From Legionella genomosp. 1 (GTDB taxonomy: Bacteria > Pseudomonadota > Gammaproteobacteria > Legionellales > Legionellaceae), in assembly GCA_945901965.1 (NCBI GenBank), contig CAMDMN010000175.1:1-5212 (forward strand): 5,212 bases of DNA, written 5' to 3'. Both the position numbers and the translations under genes were made by a program. Positions 5,201 through 5,212 of this stretch are shown here, in pieces; the stretch's first letter is position 1, and each line of letters opens with the position of its first letter. The notes beneath the pieces were generated by a model. The model was not told where the DNA came from. It made no database searches and saw nothing but the letters and a program-made list of their open reading frames with translations.

Positions 5201-5212
5201 GTAGGGTGGGCA
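5201..5212. repeat. possible start of a REP-type palindrome, cut by the window edge
   Basis: GTAGGGTGGGCA closes the window. This wording is the familiar left arm of widespread intergenic palindromes of the form TAGGGTGGGCA...TGCCCACC. It is richer in G than the DNA around it and lies just after a gene stop, as such elements often do. The right arm is outside the window, so the call is tentative. Confidence 0.3.

Noticed and set aside
1..5212. CRISPR array, tRNA or rRNA genes, complete insertion sequence, riboswitch
   Set aside because: I saw no regularly spaced direct repeats, no tRNA-like cloverleaf, no transposase frame and no recognisable riboswitch core on either strand.

Overview
This is an AT-rich bacterial window with compact, mostly ordinary chromosomal genes. 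The best fit is a gammaproteobacterium of the Legionella/Legionellales type, probably host-associated. Three things suggest this: an OmpA-like lipoprotein that closely resembles the Legionella C-OmpA-like protein CmpA, an APC permease of the 'MIGSGWLF' type that is multiplied in Legionella, and a DUF1460 exported protein, a family with a Legionella structural representative. The assignment comes from recognising protein families by eye, not from a search.

Layout. Positions 1-115 hold a sigma70-type promoter (TTGATA, 16 bases, TATAAT) and perhaps the tail of an upstream frame. Positions 116-442 (+) encode an ORF6N-domain protein of phage antirepressor type that looks cut short exactly where a palindrome begins. 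Convergent to it, on the minus strand, lies a two-gene unit: cmpA (2095-2808) followed by an APC-family amino acid permease (507-2081, or 2114 with the longer start). After a 195-base gap carrying a weak terminator and one arm of a palindromic repeat comes a DUF1460 (NlpC/P60-like) periplasmic protein (3004-3954, minus). Divergent from it, sharing a 91-base promoter region, are two overlapping genes for nucleoside-recognition (gate) membrane proteins, spmA-like (4046-4651) and spmB-like (4648-5181). The window ends inside what may be a REP-type repeat.

How the genes may work together. CmpA should be an outer-membrane lipoprotein that grips peptidoglycan. The DUF1460 protein should be an exported enzyme of the papain-like fold that may act on peptide or cell-wall bonds. 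SpmA/SpmB are a paired membrane module whose Bacillus relatives affect spore dehydration. A cell-envelope theme is therefore reasonable but inferred. The permease takes up amino acids or a related compound.

I do not see a clearly new multi-gene system. The points most worth checking are the broken ORF6N gene and its hairpins, the repeat fragments at gene ends, and the divergent DUF1460/spmAB arrangement in an organism that should not sporulate.
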